From contig JAFDZO010000009.1 of the NCBI GenBank assembly GCA_018266845.1, forward strand, positions 62,253 through 126,252: DNA of 64,000 bases, given 5' to 3'. A program made the translations under genes and the position numbers. Position 1 is the first letter of the stretch, and every line of letters starts with the position of its first letter. The DNA is from Bacteroidota bacterium (GTDB lineage: Bacteria > Bacteroidota > Ignavibacteria > Tepidaquicellales > Tepidaquicellaceae). Positions 8,373 through 17,311 of the stretch are shown in pieces. The notes beneath the pieces were generated by a model. That model ran no database searches and had not been told where the DNA came from. It was given only the letters and a program-made list of their open reading frames with translations.

Positions 8373-9590
8373 TTATTTGAGTAAAATCATTTTTCTTGTT
8401 TCGCTAAAATTTTTAGTTATCAGTTTATAAAAATAAATTCCGGTTGGAAAATTTTCGCCGTTCCATACTAATTTATATTCTCCTTGCGAAAGATTTCCGT
8501 CATACAGTTTTTCAAGTTCTTTCCCCGTTACGTTATGCACGGAGAGAGTAACGTTTGAGTATTCAGCTAACCTAAACGAAATTGTTGTTTCGGGATTGAA
8601 AGGGTTAGGATAATTCTGATTCAATGCAAATTCTTCGGAAATAAAATTTGGAGTTTGTCTTATACCTACTCCGCCTCTTATAGTTTTAAAAATTGCGCCG
8701 AGCTGCCCGCATGTATATCCTGTAGTTTCATTTACAAAGCAGATGCTATATAAGTCATTCGCAAAATTAATTGACTGATTTTCCCATGTTACCCCTGCAT
8801 CTGTTGTGCGTAAAATTTTCCCGGTTCCCGCAGCAGTCCCTATATTTTGATTTGCAAAATAAATTGTGAAAAGGTTATTTGTAGTTGGAGTTAATACCTG
8901 ACTCCAATTTAAACCTGCATCGGTTGTCTTCAAAATTGTTCCGTTGTAACCGCATACATATCCCGTATTTTCATTGGTAAAATACACAGCCCTCAAGTCG
9001 GAAGTTGTACCCGAAGTTAAAGCATTCCAGTTAGCTCCCCCGTTAGTGGTTTTCAGAATCGTTCCTGAAAATCCCGTACAATAACCGGTTATAACGTTTA
9101 CGAAAAATACTCCTGTAATCTCAACAGAAGTATTGCTTGCTTGCGCGTTCCAGTTTGTTCCGCCGTTTGTTGTCCCGTATATAATACCGTTTTGCCCTGT
9201 GGCAGTGCCGGTTTCCGAGTCAACAAAATTAATATTTACAAATGCGCTTGAAATACTGAGCGACTGATTGAGCCAGTTAGCTCCTCCGTTTGTAGTTTTT
9301 AAAATAAGTCCCGCTTCTCCCGCCGCATAGCCTGTCTGCGAGTTTACAAATTTTATTGTACGGATAAATTTTGTTGTGCCTGTAGTGAGCGGATTCCAAT
9401 TACTTCCTCCGTTGGAAGTTTTCAGTATTAATCCGTTAATGCCGCATACGTATCCCGTATTTGCGTCGGCAAAAGATGCTCCGAGAAGCGTCTGGCTTCC
9501 TGCGCCGCTTGACTGCTGAACCCAGCCTGACTGGGAAAAAATTTTGTTTGTGAAAAGTGAAATTAAAATAAAAAGAAAAATTTTTTGCAT
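8373..9590 (-). CDS. Secreted BNR/Ycf48-like beta-propeller protein with T9SS sorting domain (paralogue)
   Basis: A 405-residue paralogue of the downstream gene with the same order: signal peptide, near-identical SGWVQQSSGAGSQTLLG opening, about seven ILKTTNGGANW-type Asp-box repeats, and a T9SS domain beginning NYPNPFNPETTISF and ending FPTGIYFYKLI and TRKMILLK. The propeller halves are more alike than the sorting domains, suggesting tandem duplication followed by divergence or replacement of the tail. It starts the secreted part of a minus-strand cluster downstream of an AraC regulator (52 nt away). Confidence 0.85.
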   Translation of the reverse strand: MQKIFLFILISLFTNKIFSQSGWVQQSSGAGSQTLLGASFADANTGYVCGINGLILKTSNGGSNWNPLTTGTTKFIRTIKFVNSQTGYAAGEAGLILKTTNGGANWLNQSLSISSAFVNINFVDSETGTATGQNGIIYGTTNGGTNWNAQASNTSVEITGVFFVNVITGYCTGFSGTILKTTNGGANWNALTSGTTSDLRAVYFTNENTGYVCGYNGTILKTTDAGLNWSQVLTPTTNNLFTIYFANQNIGTAAGTGKILRTTDAGVTWENQSINFANDLYSICFVNETTGYTCGQLGAIFKTIRGGVGIRQTPNFISEEFALNQNYPNPFNPETTISFRLAEYSNVTLSVHNVTGKELEKLYDGNLSQGEYKLVWNGENFPTGIYFYKLITKNFSETRKMILLK

Positions 9591-9642
9591 AAAATATTTT
9601 TAGTATTATTATACAAAAGTATTAAATTTTTTATGAGGGGAT

Positions 9643-10581
9643 TTACTTAAAATTGACTTTTTTAGAGTGAAGATTTCTGAATTTCAGAGGAGAAATTTTG
9701 TATTTTTGTATGAAGAGCTGGGTAAAAGAGCTTTGATGAACAAAGCTTAACGAAGTTGAAATTTCAGAGATGTTTTTGTCCGAATGAATAAGCATATCTT
9801 TCGCTGCTTCAAGCCGGACATTTGTAAGATATTGATAGGGAGTTGCTTTGAAATATTTTTTGAATTCTCTTAGCATGTAATGCTCGCACATGCAGGAAAT
9901 TTTTGCAAGGTCATTCAAGCTGATTTTTTCATTGCAGCACGATTCAATGTAATCTTTTATCAGATGAAGTTTTTTGTAAAGCTCAAGCTTAGTTGATTTT
10001 TTTGCTGCCGAAATTTTTTCAATCTCCCTGTGAATATTTTCCTGAGTAAAAAATATGCGGGAAATCAAACTGCTTAATTTTTCTTCAATCTCAAATTTGT
10101 TTTCGTTGAAATTTTCCGAGAGATTTTTTATTTCAGATAAAGCTCTTTTAATAAAAAAATCTTTTGTGTAAAGCTTCTGGATGAAACGCGGAGAGCAGGT
10201 ATTACCTTTTTCAGATGTTACTAATTTCTCCTCTGATATAGTCAGAGATGAATAAGCTTCCTTTACAAATTCGGGGTTGAAGAAAACAGAAAACGAATGG
10301 ACTTTGCTTTCGGATTCTATTCTGCTTTCGTATTCCTGCCCGGCATTCAGAATTAAATAATTATCAGGTTTGACTTTGTATTTGCATTCTTTGGTCGAGT
10401 AATATTCTTCACCGCTGAAAACAGATTTAATCGTAAGAGTGGATTTATGCGGAGCGTAATATGTATCGGAGGAAGCTGCATCAATTATTACGTTGGAAGT
10501 TACATAAGTGTTGATGTACTCGTTCATGCTAAAGTTATCAGCAGAGTAATCAGGAAATGATGAAAAATAAGCAAGCTTCAT
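9643..10581 (-). CDS. AraC-family transcriptional regulator
   Basis: A 312-residue regulator. The N-terminal half (to about 200) resembles a cupin-like sensor (YLILNAGQEYESRIESESKVHSFSVFF). The C-terminal 100 residues are the double helix-turn-helix AraC domain: ISLNDLAKISCMCEHYMLREFKKYFKATPYQYL is the first motif and ISEISTSLSFVHQSSFTQLFIQKYKISP the second. It lies just upstream of the two BNR-repeat genes and the amidohydrolase in the same direction, so these are candidates for autoregulated targets. The ligand is unknown. Confidence 0.88.
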   Translation of the reverse strand: MKLAYFSSFPDYSADNFSMNEYINTYVTSNVIIDAASSDTYYAPHKSTLTIKSVFSGEEYYSTKECKYKVKPDNYLILNAGQEYESRIESESKVHSFSVFFNPEFVKEAYSSLTISEEKLVTSEKGNTCSPRFIQKLYTKDFFIKRALSEIKNLSENFNENKFEIEEKLSSLISRIFFTQENIHREIEKISAAKKSTKLELYKKLHLIKDYIESCCNEKISLNDLAKISCMCEHYMLREFKKYFKATPYQYLTNVRLEAAKDMLIHSDKNISEISTSLSFVHQSSFTQLFIQKYKISPLKFRNLHSKKVNFK

Positions 10582-10645
10582 AGGAGAATTTTACGAATTT
10601 AATTCCGTAAAGTTATACAAAAGGTAACAGCTAAAAGTTTGTTCT

Positions 10646-10754
10646 CCTTACCAAACTCTGTTTGGTAAGGTATATAGTGCGAAACTTCGTTTCGCATTTA
10701 AAAGCGGAACAGAGTTCCGCCCAATATTTCCGTCCCAAACAGAGTTTGGGACGG
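10646..10754. repeat. Cluster of four short hairpins with trinucleotide loops
   Basis: Four perfect stem-loops follow each other: 10646-10670 (11-bp stem, loop TCT), 10678-10696 (8 bp, loop TTC), 10704-10720 (7 bp, loop AGA) and 10730-10754 (11 bp, loop AGA). Each stem ends at its loop as (A/G)AAC...GTT(T/C), so the cores read AAC-TCT-GTT or AAC-AGA-GTT with different outer arms. They lie in the 287-nt gap between the opp operon end and the AraC gene. They are not terminators (no T-runs) and look like clustered copies of a dispersed palindrome. Confidence 0.85.
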
Positions 10755-10816
10755 AGTATTTTCTATCTTAAAATTCAATTTACTTAAACAATCTATCAAT
10801 AATTTTCAAAGTTATA

Positions 10817-10845
10817 CAAAAAAGCCCCTGTGAAAGGGGCTTTAG
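10817..10845 (-). terminator. Intrinsic terminator of the opp operon
   Basis: AAAGCCCC at 10821-10828 pairs with GGGGCTTT at 10836-10843 around a 7-nt loop. On the minus strand the stem is followed by TTTTTTG, and it lies 24 nt beyond the oppF stop codon. Confidence 0.85.
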
Positions 10846-10868
10846 TTAACTTAAATATTTAAAAAATT

Positions 10869-11912
10869 TTACGCCTTATTTTCTATGCTTTCCGTAATGA
10901 TGGTATCGTAAGAAACATAAGGACATGCTGCAAAATGATTTTCCTTTTTCAGCTCAAGCGGAGGAATGCTTGCTGCGCATTCTGCTTTTGCAATCGGGCA
11001 TCTTGTCCTGAATGCGCATCCGCTCGGTTTGTTTATCGGGCTTGGGACATCGCCTTTCAAAATAATTCTTTCTTTCTTCACCTTGTTGGGGTTCGGAAGC
11101 GGCACTGCCGAAAGTAATGCTTTTGAATAGGGGTGAATCGGATTATGATAAATATCTATTCCGTTTCCAATCTCAACAAGATTTCCGAGATACATTACCG
11201 CAATTCGCGAGCTGATATGCTCGACCACGGATAAATCATGAGCTACGAAAAGAAGGCTTAAATCAAACTCTTCCTGCAGCTCTTGAAGAAGATTAATTAC
11301 CTGAGCTTGAATGGAAACGTCCAGCGCAGAAACCGGTTCATCTGCCACAATGATTTTCGGGTCAGTAGCAAGCGAACGCGCAATGCCGATACGCTGCCTT
11401 TGACCGCCGGAAAACTCGTGCGGGTATCTTTTTGACTGCTCTGCCTGAAGTCCTACTTTTTCCATAAGCCAGGCAACTTTTTCCATTCTTTCAGCTTTGG
11501 ATTTATTCGTGTGATAAAGCATCGGCTCTTCGATTATCTGACCGACTGACATTCTTGAGTTAAGCGAGGAATAAGGGTCCTGAAAAATCATCTGAATCAT
11601 TCCTCGGTACTCGCGCATCTGTCCTCTATCAAGCTTCAGTAAGTCAACTTCGCCTTTATCCGTTCTTAACCATACTTCTCCTTCAATTTCCACATCGGGA
11701 GAAGAGAATTTCAGAATGTTTATAATGGCTTTTCCTATGGTAGATTTTCCGCACCCGGACTCTCCTACAAGTCCCAATGTTTCACCGCGTTTTAATTCCA
11801 ATGACACACCGTCAACAGCTTTTACTTCGGCAACTTTTTTAAGAAAAAGTCCTCCGTGTATAGGGAATTTAACTCTTAAATTTTTTACTTCTAAAATGTT
11901 TTCAGCTTTCAT
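10869..11912 (-). CDS. oppF: Oligopeptide/dipeptide ABC transporter ATP-binding protein
   Basis: A 347-residue ATPase of the peptide importer. Walker A GESGCGKST is near 53-61, the Q-loop is in MIQMIFQDPYSSLNSRMSV, the signature is FSGGQRQRIGIARSL, Walker B IIVADEPVSALD, and the switch His is in LLFVAHDLSVV. The C-terminal oligopeptide extension contains the Cys-rich segment GCAFRTRCPIA...C...CPY, as in OppF/DppF (some relatives bind an Fe-S cluster there). It is the last gene of the five-gene opp operon, 25 nt after oppD. Confidence 0.93.
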   Translation of the reverse strand: MKAENILEVKNLRVKFPIHGGLFLKKVAEVKAVDGVSLELKRGETLGLVGESGCGKSTIGKAIINILKFSSPDVEIEGEVWLRTDKGEVDLLKLDRGQMREYRGMIQMIFQDPYSSLNSRMSVGQIIEEPMLYHTNKSKAERMEKVAWLMEKVGLQAEQSKRYPHEFSGGQRQRIGIARSLATDPKIIVADEPVSALDVSIQAQVINLLQELQEEFDLSLLFVAHDLSVVEHISSRIAVMYLGNLVEIGNGIDIYHNPIHPYSKALLSAVPLPNPNKVKKERIILKGDVPSPINKPSGCAFRTRCPIAKAECAASIPPLELKKENHFAACPYVSYDTIITESIENKA

Positions 11913-11937
11913 TATATAAGATAAATTGAAAGTTTGT

Positions 11938-12996
11938 TTATTTGTAGAGATGGCATCTTACTTTTTGTCCCGGCTTTATTTCTTTCAGGTCGGGTTCTGT
12001 TTCCCAGCAGATATCCATTACTTCAGTGCATCTTGTGCAGAATTTACATCCCTTAGGAAGCTCTAAAATATGCGGGATAATTCCCGGTATTGCCTGCAAA
12101 TGCTCTTTCGGATTATCAGGGTCAGGTAAAGATGAAAGCAGACCTTTTGTATATGGATGCGCAGGATTTTCAAACAGGTGGTGAACTTCTGCCTCTTCCT
12201 GTATTTTTCCGCCGTACATTACAATTACGCGGTTGCAGGTTTCTGCAACAACTCCGAGATTGTGAGTGATAAGGAGAATAGCGGCTTCTTTTCTTTCGTT
12301 TTTTAATCTTAGCATTAAATCTAAAATCTGTGCCTGAATTGTAACGTCAAGAGCAGTCGTCGGTTCATCTGCAATAAGTAATGCAGGATTGCATGCAAGC
12401 GCCATTGCAATCATAACGCGCTGCCTCATACCTCCGCTGAACTGATGCGGATAATCTTTCATTCTTTTTTCGGCAGCAGGAATACCGACAAGCTCAAGCA
12501 TTTCAGTGCCTTTTTTAAATGCTTCCTCCTTTGTCATATTTTCATGCTGGAGAATTATTTCCATTATCTGGTCGCCGATTTTCATTACGGGATTGAGCGA
12601 TGTCATAGGTTCCTGAAATATCATAGCGATTTCTTTGCCGCGGTATTTTTTCATCGCTTCATAAGAGATATTTAAAAGGTTTGTGCCTTTAAAATTAATC
12701 TCTCCGCCTACAATTTTCCCCGGAGGGTCCGGGATTAATCTGGAGATAGAATATGCCGTAACGGATTTGCCGGAGCCTGACTCTCCTACAATTCCCAATA
12801 CTTCGCCTTCATAAACATCAAACGAAACTCCGTCAACTGCTTTTGCAGGGACTTTGTTTTTCAGTTTTCTGTCCTTTGCATAAAGATTGTTCAGGTCAGC
12901 ATCATGGGCAAAATTGCCCTCGTTGATTGCCTTATCCGTTGCTTCAACAAAGAAGTACGTTCTGAGGTTTTTTACTTCTACAAGTTTATTTGCCAT
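11938..12996 (-). CDS. oppD: Oligopeptide/dipeptide ABC transporter ATP-binding protein
   Basis: A 352-residue ATPase paired with the OppF-like protein. Walker A GESGSGKS, Q-loop IAMIFQEPMTSLNPVM, signature FSGGMRQRVMIAMAL, Walker B LLIADEPTTALD and switch ITHNLGVV are all present. An insertion of about 30 charged residues (DKAINEGNFAHDADLNNLYAK, shown in part) sits between the first strand and the ATP-binding core, unlike the Escherichia coli protein. The C-terminal cysteines GCKFCTRC...C are conserved. Located between the oppC and oppF genes. Confidence 0.93.
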   Translation of the reverse strand: MANKLVEVKNLRTYFFVEATDKAINEGNFAHDADLNNLYAKDRKLKNKVPAKAVDGVSFDVYEGEVLGIVGESGSGKSVTAYSISRLIPDPPGKIVGGEINFKGTNLLNISYEAMKKYRGKEIAMIFQEPMTSLNPVMKIGDQIMEIILQHENMTKEEAFKKGTEMLELVGIPAAEKRMKDYPHQFSGGMRQRVMIAMALACNPALLIADEPTTALDVTIQAQILDLMLRLKNERKEAAILLITHNLGVVAETCNRVIVMYGGKIQEEAEVHHLFENPAHPYTKGLLSSLPDPDNPKEHLQAIPGIIPHILELPKGCKFCTRCTEVMDICWETEPDLKEIKPGQKVRCHLYK

Positions 12997-13021
12997 TATT
13001 AAGCTAAACTTTTATTGAAAA

Positions 13022-14116
13022 TTATTTTAATCTTGAATATACTTTCGGGTCAAATGCCTCTCTGATTGCTTCTCCTATAAATGTAATGCTCAAAAGAGTG
13101 CCGAACATTGCAAGAAGCGGAGTAACTATCAGCCACCAGTTATCAATACCTTCAAGCCCTTGTCCCATAAGCTCGCCCCAGCTTGGTGTGGGAGGCGGAA
13201 GACCGAAGCCTAAGAAATCAAGCGATACAAGAGAAAATATATTAGCTACAATTGTAAATGGCGCATAAGAAATCAAAGGTGTTAATGAGTTAGGCAGTAT
13301 ATGTCTGAACATAATTTTTCGGTTGCTTGCGCCCATAGAAACTGCGGCTGAAACATAGTCTCTTGCTTTTTCACGCAGGAACTCACCCCTGATGTAATAG
13401 GTCATTCCTATCCAACCGAACATTGTAAGAATTATGATAAGTAAAAAGAAGTTCGGCTGCAAAATGGAACTGACAATAATAATAACGTAAAGGAACGGCA
13501 GAGTGGACCATATCTCAATAAATCGTTGTATAATAATATCAACTTTCCCGCCGAAGTAGCCGCAAATAGCGCCTATGATAATTGCTATCAAATAACTGAA
13601 CGCAGTTACCACAAGAGAGAACGAAAGCCCTATTCGGAATCCATATAAGAGCCTTACAAAGACATCACGTCCTCTGTTATCTGTTCCCGCCCAATGAGTG
13701 AAATCGGGCTTTGTGGGCGGATTGTTGCCTTCGCCCAGCTCATCCAATAAGTTTTCGTTAGGACCGTAAGGGTAAAAGGGCATAAGAACCCAGTTTCCTT
13801 TATCTTCCTGCTTGTATTGTTGTTTCAGAAGCCTGTAGTTAGCTTCTCCCTGTATATTTTGCCCTAACTCTGATGCGAGACGGAATTTAAAAATGGGGAA
13901 ATAATAGTTATCGTTATACTTTACCATAAGCGCATCTCTTCCGAAAAAAAGAGGAATTATGAAAGAGAAGATATATAAAAAAACTATTGCCAAAAAAGAA
14001 ATATATCCCCGTTTGAGGGTTTTAAACTTTTTCCACCTTTTTTTGAATATGGAAGTAGAAACTTTTTTGGATTTTTCTTCTTCGATTTGAACTGTTTCTG
14101 TAGTATTTTCAGCCAT
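13022..14116 (-). CDS. oppC: Oligopeptide ABC transporter permease, OppC type
   Basis: A 364-residue inner-membrane permease. A cytoplasmic N terminus of about 40 residues precedes the first membrane helix (YISFLAIVFLYIFSFIIPLFF), followed by a long periplasmic loop and five further helices. The EAA loop that docks the ATPase is REKARDYVSAAVSMGASNRKIMFRHILPN. The motif HWAGTDNRGRDVFVRLLYG is typical of OppC/DppC. The gene lies 20 nt behind oppB. Confidence 0.93.
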   Translation of the reverse strand: MAENTTETVQIEEEKSKKVSTSIFKKRWKKFKTLKRGYISFLAIVFLYIFSFIIPLFFGRDALMVKYNDNYYFPIFKFRLASELGQNIQGEANYRLLKQQYKQEDKGNWVLMPFYPYGPNENLLDELGEGNNPPTKPDFTHWAGTDNRGRDVFVRLLYGFRIGLSFSLVVTAFSYLIAIIIGAICGYFGGKVDIIIQRFIEIWSTLPFLYVIIIVSSILQPNFFLLIIILTMFGWIGMTYYIRGEFLREKARDYVSAAVSMGASNRKIMFRHILPNSLTPLISYAPFTIVANIFSLVSLDFLGFGLPPPTPSWGELMGQGLEGIDNWWLIVTPLLAMFGTLLSITFIGEAIREAFDPKVYSRLK

Positions 14117-14136
14117 AAAAATGAAACTCTTTTAGA

Positions 14137-15165
14137 TTAATTAAATCTTATTCTCGGATCTACGATTGCGTAAATCATATCGGAAAGAATGTTGCCGATT
14201 AGTAAAAGCAAAGTAGATATCACAAGTATTCCCATTACTACGGGGTAGTCTCTCTGAACAATTGACGTGTATCCGAGAAGCCCCATGCCATTAATGTTAA
14301 ATACTTTCTCAATAAGGAAACTTCCGGCAAGGACGAGCGAGAGAAAATGTCCGAGTCCTGTAGCAATCGGAATCATAGAATTTCTTAGCGCATGACCGAA
14401 AATAACTTTCTTTTCGGATATACCTTTTGAAAATGCAGTTCTAATGTAATCTTGTCCGAGATTATCTATTACTGTATTTTTTGTCAGGATTGTCAAAGTG
14501 GCAAAACTTCCTATCATATAGGATAAAACAGGAAGAAATGTGTGTTTTGCCTGATCCCAGATTTTAGCGCCGAATGAAAAATCATCCCAGCCGTCGGAAC
14601 GGAAGCCTCCAAGCGGAAATACGTTCCAAAAGCTTCCTCCGCCAAAAAGCACGAGCATTAAAGCTCCGAATGCAAAACCCGGAATTGAGTATCCGATAAA
14701 TACAAGGGAAGACGATATGAAGTCAAATACAGAACCGTTTTTAACGGCTTTATATACCCCTAAGGGTACGCAAACCATATAGGTGAGGATAAAGCCGATT
14801 AACCCAAAATAAATCGAAACAGGAAAGCGGGATTTAATTACATCCCAAACCGGTTCTGAATAAACGTAAGACCTTCCTAAGTCGAATTTAAGAAGATTGC
14901 CCACCCAGATTAGGTATCTTTCATGAATTGGTTTATCGAAACCATAAAACTTTTTTAACTCGTCAATTGCCGACTGAGGAATGTTCTGGGTTGAACCTGA
15001 TGTTGAACCTGATTCTCCTCCTTTTTGTCCTCCCATACGGATTTTCATAATTTCCATTTCAAGCGGACCGCCGGGTACAATCTGAAGGATTAAGAAGGTG
15101 ATTAATGTTATACCTAAAAAGGTAGGGATGATGAGTAAAAATCTTCGGATAAAATAAAAGGTCAT
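14137..15165 (-). CDS. oppB: Oligopeptide ABC transporter permease, OppB type
   Basis: A 342-residue permease with six membrane helices. The N terminus (MTFYFIRRFLLIIPTFLGITLITFLILQIVPGGP) is the typical OppB opening and the EAA motif is GQDYIRTAFSKGISEKKVIFGHALRNSM. It has a short Ser/Gly-rich insertion (GGQKGGESGSTSGS) in the first periplasmic loop. It forms the translocation pore together with the OppC partner. A stable hairpin separates it from oppA. Confidence 0.93.
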   Translation of the reverse strand: MTFYFIRRFLLIIPTFLGITLITFLILQIVPGGPLEMEIMKIRMGGQKGGESGSTSGSTQNIPQSAIDELKKFYGFDKPIHERYLIWVGNLLKFDLGRSYVYSEPVWDVIKSRFPVSIYFGLIGFILTYMVCVPLGVYKAVKNGSVFDFISSSLVFIGYSIPGFAFGALMLVLFGGGSFWNVFPLGGFRSDGWDDFSFGAKIWDQAKHTFLPVLSYMIGSFATLTILTKNTVIDNLGQDYIRTAFSKGISEKKVIFGHALRNSMIPIATGLGHFLSLVLAGSFLIEKVFNINGMGLLGYTSIVQRDYPVVMGILVISTLLLLIGNILSDMIYAIVDPRIRFN

Positions 15166-15183
15166 ATTGAAAACATAGATTTA

Positions 15184-15206
15184 TCCCTGCCGGAAACCGG
15201 CAGGGA
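15184..15206 (-). promoter_or_regulatory. Intercistronic hairpin between oppA and oppB
   Basis: A perfect 10-bp stem TCCCTGCCGG with loop AAA in the 60-nt oppA-oppB gap. No T-run follows. In binding-protein-dependent transport operons such stem-loops commonly stabilise the upstream mRNA so that the binding protein is made in excess; I infer the same here. Confidence 0.6.
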
Positions 15207-15225
15207 AAGAGAAAATAATTATTAT

Positions 15226-17217
15226 TTATTTTTGGTAAAAGTCGGAGAGTTTTAAAGTTTCATTTTTACCGTTTGTCATCCAGAATTTGTTTTCAACTTC
15301 TTCTGTCGGAATTTTCTTAGTGTTGTCTTTTCTTGCTTCGTCATATGCAGCAGCTTTTACAGGGTCGTACCACCAAATTTGGAAGATAGGTGTGTCTGTT
15401 CCACCATAATAGTCATCACCTTTTGAAAGTATCCATGCTGGTACTCCGAATTTGTTTTGCCATTCGATTCTAATGAAGTCTAAGTTCCAGAAGTATCCGT
15501 ATGGGTACATGTTATAAAGAATTCTATCAATTTCCTGAACCATCGGAATTCTTTCTTTTTTGTTAAAAGTAACTGTGTATTGCTTTACAATTTCATCAAC
15601 TCTTGTGCTCTTATATCCGGGCCAGTTGGTGCTGTTCGGCTCATCTGCTGTTTTACTCACAACGTTAAAATCAAGTGATGGAGGATTTTGTCCGCCCCAG
15701 TTTGCAATTATCATGGTGAAATTTCTTTCATTACCAATCTTGAAGTTAGTTGTTCCGTCAACTTCTTTTAGGTCAAGCTTAATACCTGCTTTTTTGAAAT
15801 CTTCCTGTAGGATTGTTAAATATCTTTCCTGTGACTTATTTGAGTAGGGAAGTTCCAATTGCAATACTTTGCCGCCTTTTGTTCTATAGCCCTCAGCATT
15901 TTTTTCCGTATATCCAGATTCTTCGAGTAATTTTATGGCTCCATCTAAATCATATTTGAATTCCTTATTTGCAGGATCTTCATACGGAGTGCCTCCGAAG
16001 AACGACTTCATTCTTTTGTATTGTTTAAAGAATAATTTTTCATTCCACTTATCGAAATCAATGAGTTTGTTAACCGCTTCACGCATTTTGATGTCGTTGA
16101 AAGGCTCTTTTCTCATGTTGAGAGCGATACCGGATGTACCGAGAGGTTTCTGGTTATAGATTGCTTTTTTAACAACTAAGCCTCTTTTTACATCATCAAA
16201 GTCGCTCTTTTCAGCCCACCACTGCGCTCTGCTGAATTGGTAAACATCAATTTCACCCTTTTTGAATTTCTCAAATTCAAGGTTATCGTCCTGTATAACA
16301 TCAGTTTTGAATACGTCAAAGTTGTTCATGCCAACAGCCCAGTTTTCCTTTTCTGCCCAATAGTCTGAACGTCTTCTCATTGTGATACTTCTTCCTTTTT
16401 CAACGTCTTCTTTTCTGATATAGTATGGTCCGCTTCCGGGAATCGGGTCGTAGTTATATTTATCAAGGAAATCTCTTCCTTTCATCATATTGCCTTTATC
16501 ATCTTGCAGATAGTGCGCAGGAAGTATTTTGATTCCTCCGGCTACATCAAAGTAAAACCATCCTAATTTTTTTGCTTTAACGGATACTATGTACTTTGAT
16601 TCTGCAACCGGCATTTCAAAGTTCTCTTTATAAAATTCATCATTTCCTGTTAAAAGTTCCGGGTCAAGCATCATCTTCCATGTTGCAAGGTAGTCATCTG
16701 TTGTTACAGGCTTACCGTCTGCCCATCTGGCATTAGGGTTAATTCTGAAAGTGAATGTTAGTTTATCTTCAGAAATCTTCCAGTGGGTCGCAAGCAAAGG
16801 CGCAAATTCTCCTGTAACAGGATCTTCCTGAAGAAGTCTTTCATATAGCATATTCTGAGCCATTCTTGTGTAATAGGAATTTTCGTCTTTTCCAATAGGT
16901 CTAAGAGTTGCCGGAAAATCCGGGATTGACCAGGAAATGCTTCCGCCTTTAACAGCTTTAGGATCTCCGTATCCTACAAGCTTTGTATTTGTAGTCCATC
17001 CTTCACCCGTAAACCCGTTACCGCCTTTATCAGCCGGTACTGAAGGGTCTGCCCCGGGAGGAGTGTCAAATTTTTTAATTGAGATAGGTTTGGTGTCAAC
17101 AGTTTTCGTCTTCGGCTTGTCGTTTCCGCAAGAATAAAATACAACTGTGCTGAATGTCAAAATAATTAAAGATAATAAAACGAGAGAGAATTTCGTTTTG
17201 TAACGTTTTCCTGCCAT
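15226..17217 (-). CDS. oppA: Oligopeptide-binding lipoprotein of the ABC importer
   Basis: A 663-residue periplasmic binding protein of SBP family 5. Residues 1-29 form a lipoprotein signal with the acylated cysteine at C30 (FYSC). The signature region is PLLATHWKISEDKLTFTFRINPNARWADGKPVTTDDYLATWKMM (shown here only as the family hallmark of SBP_bac_5, around 140-185). It captures peptides and delivers them to OppBC. First gene of the operon, transcribed leftward. It is larger than typical OppA (about 540) owing to insertions in the middle and a long C-terminal segment. Confidence 0.9.
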   Translation of the reverse strand: MAGKRYKTKFSLVLLSLIILTFSTVVFYSCGNDKPKTKTVDTKPISIKKFDTPPGADPSVPADKGGNGFTGEGWTTNTKLVGYGDPKAVKGGSISWSIPDFPATLRPIGKDENSYYTRMAQNMLYERLLQEDPVTGEFAPLLATHWKISEDKLTFTFRINPNARWADGKPVTTDDYLATWKMMLDPELLTGNDEFYKENFEMPVAESKYIVSVKAKKLGWFYFDVAGGIKILPAHYLQDDKGNMMKGRDFLDKYNYDPIPGSGPYYIRKEDVEKGRSITMRRRSDYWAEKENWAVGMNNFDVFKTDVIQDDNLEFEKFKKGEIDVYQFSRAQWWAEKSDFDDVKRGLVVKKAIYNQKPLGTSGIALNMRKEPFNDIKMREAVNKLIDFDKWNEKLFFKQYKRMKSFFGGTPYEDPANKEFKYDLDGAIKLLEESGYTEKNAEGYRTKGGKVLQLELPYSNKSQERYLTILQEDFKKAGIKLDLKEVDGTTNFKIGNERNFTMIIANWGGQNPPSLDFNVVSKTADEPNSTNWPGYKSTRVDEIVKQYTVTFNKKERIPMVQEIDRILYNMYPYGYFWNLDFIRIEWQNKFGVPAWILSKGDDYYGGTDTPIFQIWWYDPVKAAAYDEARKDNTKKIPTEEVENKFWMTNGKNETLKLSDFYQK

Positions 17218-17311
17218 AGAAAATATATTTAGGTTTTAGATTTGAGATGAAGTTAAAATAATATATTAAACCTTTTTTAAAATATATAGTAGAAATTATT
17301 GCCTTAATATA

